Shown here: positions 59,171 to 64,000 of the stretch, piece by piece
Layout: each line of letters starts with the position of its first letter
Position numbering within the stretch: position 1 is the stretch's first letter
Source: Tenacibaculum ovolyticum DSM 18103
Lineage (GTDB): Bacteria; Bacteroidota; Bacteroidia; Flavobacteriales; Flavobacteriaceae
Reading direction: 5' to 3'
Assembly: GCF_000430545.1 (NCBI RefSeq)
Contig: NZ_AUMF01000008.1
Coordinates: 1 to 64,000 of the forward strand
DNA: 64,000 bases
Notes under the pieces: model-generated
Databases searched by the model: none
The model's input: the letters and a program-made list of their open reading frames with translations, nothing else
What the model was told of the DNA's origin: nothing
Made by a program: the position numbers and the translations under genes

Positions 59171-62100
59171 ATGGATAAAAAAAAACTTAGCTCATATTAT
59201 AAGCTTGAGTATTCTTTTTTTAAAAAACTTTTATTCAACTCTTTTAATATTTTGTTTTTGCTGTTTTATTTAAACGCAAATTCTCAAGAAAAAATAACGA
59301 TTAAAGGTAAGGTAACAGACAACACAAATGTGCCGCTACCTGGAGTATCGGTTATAATTAATGGCACTACAACTGGTACCGAATCAGATTTTGAAGGAGA
59401 CTATAATATTATAACCAATATAGGAGAAACTCTAACCTTTTCTTATGTAGGCATGAAAACTATACAAATAATTGTAAAAAACAACAACGATATTAACCTT
59501 ACAATGCAAGAGGATGCCAGCTTATTAAATGAAGTTGTGGTTGTTGCCTATGGTAAGCAAGCAAAAAAAGCAATTGTTGGCTCTGTTGCTTCTATAGATT
59601 CTAAAATTCTTGAAAAACAACAAGTAACTACAATAACAAGTTCTTTGCAGGGAACCACAGCTGGTGTTAATATAATGTCTGTCGGAGGACAACCAGGATC
59701 AAACCCTGTAGTAAGAATTAGAGGTTTTGCCTCAATAAACGGTAGTAACTCACCTTTATATGTTGTTGATGGCGCTGTTTACAATGGTAATATTAATGTT
59801 TTTAGCCCAGATCAAATAGCATCAATAAGTGTTTTAAAAGATGGTGCCTCTACCGCTCTTTATGGTTCTAGAGCTACCGCTGGTGTTATAGTTATTACCA
59901 CCAAAAAAGGACGCAGAAACAGCGCACCCAAAGTAACTATTAAAACACAAATAGGTATTGCTAGCCAATCGGTTAAACCTCATGAAATTTTAAACATAGA
60001 CGACCAGTTTAAATATACTTGGGAGGCAATAAAAAATGACAAACAATATATAGAAGGAGACAATGCAATACTAGCAGGAACAAAAGCTACAAACGGACTT
60101 ATAGATTTTATAGGCTACAATCCGTATGGGCCAAACACACCTACACCTGTTAATGCAAACGGTAATTTAGTTAATACTAAGAAAATTTGGGAGACCGACT
60201 GGAGAGATGTTATTTTTAATAATGCCGCAATAAGATCAGAACATAGTTTTTCTATTTCTGGCGGTAACGAGAATACAACTTATTTTTTATCTGGTAATTA
60301 TTTGAATCAAGACGGATCAGTAAAAACTTCAAATTTTGAGCGTATTACAACTCGTTTAAATGTTGATACACAAGCTAACAAATGGCTTAGTGCTGGTTTA
60401 GGTGTAACCTACTCTACATCGAAACAAAATGTTCCCATACAAACTGGTGGTTCTACCACAAGTGCAACTGCATGGGCTTTAAGTTTGTCTCCCATTTATC
60501 CTGTTTACCAACGTGATGAAAATGGCCAATTAATAAAAGATGCTGGTGGAAATTTAATATACGATCTCGGCGCTAGCCCTTTACAACCAGTTAATGGTAC
60601 AAGACCCTACGCGCCTAACCAACATGCATTTGGTCAATTATACTTCAATGACCAATCTCATATTAGAGATAATATAAACCTTAATGCAAATGTAAAAATA
60701 CATTTAACGTCAGATTTATCGTTTAAAACAATGGTTAATCACACATATTTTGTGTATGATTATTATAACTATGCTAGCAATCAATTTGGTTCGTCAGTTT
60801 CTAACGGAGGTGCCATTTCTCAAACCAAAGACACTTATTTAACCACAACGATAAACAACTCTTTATCATATCGCAAAAAATTAGGAGACCATAGCATTAA
60901 TGCTTTAGTACTGCAAGAAGCTTACAAATACAAATACGGTGCATTAAGCGCTACTGGTGAAGGCTTATTAGGTAACAGTAATACTTTAGGCGCAACAACT
61001 ACCCCTACTTCGGTTAGTGGTGGAGATATATTGCACAGAATATCGAGTTATTTAGGAAGACTTTCTTACAACTACAAAGAAAAATATTTTATAGAAGGTT
61101 CTTACAGAACTGATGAATCTTCTCGATTTGCACCCGATGCTAGAAGAGGAAATTTTTATTCTGTCGGTGGATCATGGATTGTATCAGAAGAAGCTTTTCT
61201 TAAAGGAAACAAAATATTAAATAACTTAAAACTAAAAGCATCCTATGGGCAATTAGGTAATGAATCAAATGATAACGGTTATTTCTTATATCTTACTAAT
61301 TTCTTAACAGGTTACGATGAAGGTAGCAACCCTGGTGTTTTATACGATTGGCCTAGTGATCCTAAAATAACATGGGAAGAGGCTGTTGCGACTAATTTTG
61401 GTGTTGATTTTAAATTATTTAATTTTCTAAACACTTCTTTCGAGTACTTTAATAAACAAACCAATAAATTATTTTACGATCTTCCTTCAGCACCTTCAAC
61501 AGGGTTTAGTGAGGTTACCACAAATAACGGAAGTTTAAGAAACTACGGATGGGAATTATCGTTAAACACTCAAAATATTTCTACTAAAAACTTCGAATGG
61601 TCTAGCAACTTTAATATATCTACACTTAAAAGTGAAATTTTAGCACTCGAAAATGAAGATAATAGTAGTAATTTAAAAGAAGGTGGTTCTCGTTTTGAAT
61701 TTTACATGAGAAAATATGCTGGTGTAAATTCTGACACAGGTGAGGCGCAATGGTATAAAGATGTTTTAGATACCGACAATAAACCTACAGGCTCAAAAGA
61801 AATTACGACAGATTATAGTGCTGCAACAAGGTATTATACGGGCAAAGAATTTATTCCAAAATTTACTGGAGGGTTTAATAACTATTTCCGTTTGGGTAAT
61901 TTTGACCTTAACATATTACTTAACTATAGTTTCGGAAGCTATTTATATGATTACGACTACGCTTCTTTAATGAATGGTTTTAAATCGCAAGGGTATGCTG
62001 CATCAGTAGATCTTAAAGATCGATGGCAAAAACCTGGAGACATTACCAATGTACCACGATTGCAAACAAACACGAATTCATTTAACTCATATTCCGATCG

Positions 62101-62338
62101 ATTTTTATTTAAAAATAATTACGTACGATTAAAAGCGTTGACTTTCGGATACTCTTTACCACAAGACGCTATTAAATCAATAGGAGCATCTGCCTTAAGA
62201 ATTTACTTTCAAGGAGATAATTTATTTACCTATCAAAGCCATAAAGGTGTTGATCCTGAACAAGGTTTTGGCGGAGGTACAAACCAACGGGCTTTAGGAC
62301 AAAAAACATACACTTTTGGACTTAAACTACAATTTTAA
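59171..62338 (+). CDS. SusC/RagA family TonB-linked outer membrane transporter
   Basis: 1055-aa TonB-dependent transporter. Long N-region signal peptide (hydrophobic part about 25-37, ends NANSQ), carboxypeptidase-D-like domain (about 43-118, VPLPGVSVIINGTTTGTESD). The plug has VVVVAYGKQAKKAIVGSVAS, PVVRIRGFASINGSNSPLYV and SALYGSRATAGVIVITTKKG (as STALYGSRAT in the sequence). The barrel ends YTFGLKLQF. It precedes its SusD partner by 13 bp from the true SusD start. No regulator, protease or glycoside hydrolase is encoded nearby within the window, so the substrate is unknown. Confidence 0.95.
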   Translation: MDKKKLSSYYKLEYSFFKKLLFNSFNILFLLFYLNANSQEKITIKGKVTDNTNVPLPGVSVIINGTTTGTESDFEGDYNIITNIGETLTFSYVGMKTIQIIVKNNNDINLTMQEDASLLNEVVVVAYGKQAKKAIVGSVASIDSKILEKQQVTTITSSLQGTTAGVNIMSVGGQPGSNPVVRIRGFASINGSNSPLYVVDGAVYNGNINVFSPDQIASISVLKDGASTALYGSRATAGVIVITTKKGRRNSAPKVTIKTQIGIASQSVKPHEILNIDDQFKYTWEAIKNDKQYIEGDNAILAGTKATNGLIDFIGYNPYGPNTPTPVNANGNLVNTKKIWETDWRDVIFNNAAIRSEHSFSISGGNENTTYFLSGNYLNQDGSVKTSNFERITTRLNVDTQANKWLSAGLGVTYSTSKQNVPIQTGGSTTSATAWALSLSPIYPVYQRDENGQLIKDAGGNLIYDLGASPLQPVNGTRPYAPNQHAFGQLYFNDQSHIRDNINLNANVKIHLTSDLSFKTMVNHTYFVYDYYNYASNQFGSSVSNGGAISQTKDTYLTTTINNSLSYRKKLGDHSINALVLQEAYKYKYGALSATGEGLLGNSNTLGATTTPTSVSGGDILHRISSYLGRLSYNYKEKYFIEGSYRTDESSRFAPDARRGNFYSVGGSWIVSEEAFLKGNKILNNLKLKASYGQLGNESNDNGYFLYLTNFLTGYDEGSNPGVLYDWPSDPKITWEEAVATNFGVDFKLFNFLNTSFEYFNKQTNKLFYDLPSAPSTGFSEVTTNNGSLRNYGWELSLNTQNISTKNFEWSSNFNISTLKSEILALENEDNSSNLKEGGSRFEFYMRKYAGVNSDTGEAQWYKDVLDTDNKPTGSKEITTDYSAATRYYTGKEFIPKFTGGFNNYFRLGNFDLNILLNYSFGSYLYDYDYASLMNGFKSQGYAASVDLKDRWQKPGDITNVPRLQTNTNSFNSYSDRFLFKNNYVRLKALTFGYSLPQDAIKSIGASALRIYFQGDNLFTYQSHKGVDPEQGFGGGTNQRALGQKTYTFGLKLQF

Positions 62339-62351
62339 AAACATAAAATAC

Positions 62352-63779
62352 ATGAAACACACATATATTAAAATAGCATTAATAGCGCTATTTACTTTTA
62401 ATACGGTAAGTTGTAACAAAGAATTTATTGACGAACCTCAACCTACAGGAATTGCACCAACAGTAATTTTTGCCTCTTTAGAAGGTATGGAAGCCCATAT
62501 AGCTGGTATGGTAAGATGGCTAAGAACTTATAGACTTAGTATTGATTCTGCGGCATTAAACTCAATATATTATGCTCGTGCTGTTAAAGGAAATGATTTA
62601 ATTAACAGAACTACCTGGTTTCAATACGACTATGGTAATGCCTATAGAGAACCAACGTGGAATAGAGCAAAGTTTACTTGGGAATATCTTTACATACTGG
62701 TTGATGAGGCCAATGTTTTTATTGAAGGTGCTGAAAACTCTTCTGTACCTGATGCTGATAAAAAAACGTTAATTGCACAAGCCAAAGCAATGCGTGCTTT
62801 AGCTTATTTTGAACTCACTTTAGAATACCAACACACCTATTCTTTTGATACCTCATTGCCTGCACCTCCTTTATACAAAGAACCTTCTGTTAATACAGGA
62901 CCTTTAGGAATGAGCACCTTGCAAGAAATGTATGATTTTATTATAGAAGATTTAACTTTTGCAGTAAACAATTTAACTGAAAACCGTATTAGCAAATCAT
63001 ACATAAACACTCATGTTGCCAACGGTATTTTAGCACGTGTTTACCAAACAACAAATAACTGGCTTGATGCTGAAAAAGCTGCAAAACAAGCATACGGAGG
63101 CGGAAACCCCACTAGCGTATTACACCCAAACCAATATAATAATGGTTTTGATGACATTGCAGAAAGTAATGAATGGATATGGGGCGCTATACAAACCAAA
63201 GAACAAAACCAAGGTTGGGCAGCGGCACCTCACGTAATTTCCGATCACAACGCATTAAGCTACTATGGTACTTTTGTAAATAACGATTTTGTAAACTTAT
63301 TTTCTGATACTGATGTTAGAAAACTATTTAGAAACCATTACAATGCTGTAAACGATAGCTACCGCCATTGGGTTACCGACAAGTTTGCTTTTTCTTTCTC
63401 TGCAGATATTCCTTTTATGAGAACTCCTGAAATGATTCTTATTGAGGCGGAAGCTAAATATCATAACGGAGATACCACTGGCGCTCATAATTTATTATTT
63501 ACATTACAAGCTAACAGAGATGTTAACGCTGTAAAATCTAACAATACAGGACAATCTTTACTTGATGAAATTTTAATTGAAAGAAGAAAAGAACTGTATG
63601 CAGAGTTTGGTGTAGAGTGGTTTGATGCTAAAAGGTATAGAAAAGGAATTACAAGAACAGGAAATCATAGAATACTGAGCGGACTAGAACCTGATGATAA
63701 AAAATTCTTTTTAAAAATTCCATTGGTTGAAATTGAGTTAAATAAATTTATTGACCCTAGCATAAACACTAATCGATAA
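62352..63779 (+). CDS. SusD/RagB family nutrient-binding lipoprotein
   Basis: 475 aa from the ATG at 62352 (MKHTYIKIALIALFTFNTVS, then lipobox cysteine 21); an upstream in-frame ATG inside susC is not used because it would bury the signal peptide. Helical SusD features: KTLIAQAKAMRALAYFELTL and the C-terminal block EILIERRKELYAEFGVEWFD. It forms a surface lid for the SusC transporter encoded just before. Confidence 0.94.
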   Translation: MKHTYIKIALIALFTFNTVSCNKEFIDEPQPTGIAPTVIFASLEGMEAHIAGMVRWLRTYRLSIDSAALNSIYYARAVKGNDLINRTTWFQYDYGNAYREPTWNRAKFTWEYLYILVDEANVFIEGAENSSVPDADKKTLIAQAKAMRALAYFELTLEYQHTYSFDTSLPAPPLYKEPSVNTGPLGMSTLQEMYDFIIEDLTFAVNNLTENRISKSYINTHVANGILARVYQTTNNWLDAEKAAKQAYGGGNPTSVLHPNQYNNGFDDIAESNEWIWGAIQTKEQNQGWAAAPHVISDHNALSYYGTFVNNDFVNLFSDTDVRKLFRNHYNAVNDSYRHWVTDKFAFSFSADIPFMRTPEMILIEAEAKYHNGDTTGAHNLLFTLQANRDVNAVKSNNTGQSLLDEILIERRKELYAEFGVEWFDAKRYRKGITRTGNHRILSGLEPDDKKFFLKIPLVEIELNKFIDPSINTNR

Positions 63780-63806
63780 AAATTTACCTCCTTTATTTAA
63801 TTTATG

Positions 63807-63838
63807 AAGACCATTTTATTTTCATAAAATGGTCTTTT
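63807..63838 (+). terminator. Terminator after the second SusCD pair
   Basis: AAGACCATTTTAT (63807-63819) and ATAAAATGGTCTT (63824-63836) are perfect 13-bp arms followed by a T-rich run. From 63839 to the window edge nothing is recognised. Confidence 0.9.
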
Positions 63839-64000
63839 GTTTTACACATAAATCATCTATAATGTGCTGCTAAAAAGTAACGAACACTTAAGTCATTTTA
63901 ATCATAATTTTTTTAAATACACCTACTATTATCATTATTTTATTCTATTAAATATCATTTTTTATAACGCCACTTTAGTAATACGAACTTTACAAAATAC

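Noticed and set aside
62316..62351. SusD start inside the SusC gene
   Set aside because: It would place 12 residues before a perfect lipoprotein signal peptide.
1..64000. CRISPR arrays, prophage, insertion sequences or integrases
   Set aside because: No regularly spaced repeats, transposase, recombinase or phage structural genes were seen on either strand.

Overview
The window is AT-rich and reads as a chromosomal segment of a flavobacterium (Bacteroidota, Flavobacteriaceae; a marine genus such as Tenacibaculum is a guess). The evidence is the 16S 5' end at the left edge, promoters of the TTG-N19/20-TAnnTTTG type, a fused SecDF, a fused HPRT-adenylate kinase, SusC/SusD pairs, lipoproteins with short lipoboxes and almost no Shine-Dalgarno sequences. 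There is no prophage, insertion sequence or CRISPR array. Most of it is ordinary core genome broken by a few accessory islands.

Layout. 1-886: start of a 16S gene reading leftwards, with three stacked promoters. 887-4099: the classic thrS-infC-rpmI-rplT translation operon, where infC starts at a non-AUG codon. 4194-12043: a coiled-coil membrane protein, fhs, secDF, hpt-adk and obg. 12291-23725 (all minus): a LytTR two-component system, then a zinc metalloprotease-SusC-SusD-lipoprotein-M48 peptidase locus, probably for peptide or protein use. 23851-27109 (minus): surE, a small membrane protein, lpxB and two NlpC/P60 hydrolases. 27467-33173: a Prc protease, a DUF2797 protein, a GH3-like enzyme, a Crp/Fnr regulator and a Coq4-like protein. 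33142-37588 (minus): a BlaI/BlaR1-type operon whose promoter lies under a 40-bp perfect palindrome. 37724-40288: a DUF456 protein and lysS, with an RNA-like element and a candidate small RNA between them. 40487-43195: two tandem astacin lipoproteins duplicated together with their upstream DNA. 43761-52061: a TonB-domain protein, a decayed tRNA-Ser, a DUF6688-like protein, a GNAT enzyme, a YgiQ radical-SAM enzyme, an M61 peptidase and another HExxH lipoprotein. 52131-58894: MarC, an FrnE-like protein, then an OsmC / PLP gamma-lyase-like / aldehyde dehydrogenase / homoserine dehydrogenase cluster facing an Lrp-type regulator. 59171-63779: a second SusC/SusD pair.

The strongest new candidates are the minus-strand small RNA at 38345-38451 (complete promoter, four hairpins, U-run), the homoserine/aldehyde/PLP cluster with its own Lrp regulator, the BlaI-type operator at 37605-37644, the FNR-like box at about -41.5 of the Coq4-like gene, and the non-AUG infC start crossed by a five-codon minigene. 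All functions come from motif reading and family knowledge; no database search was run.
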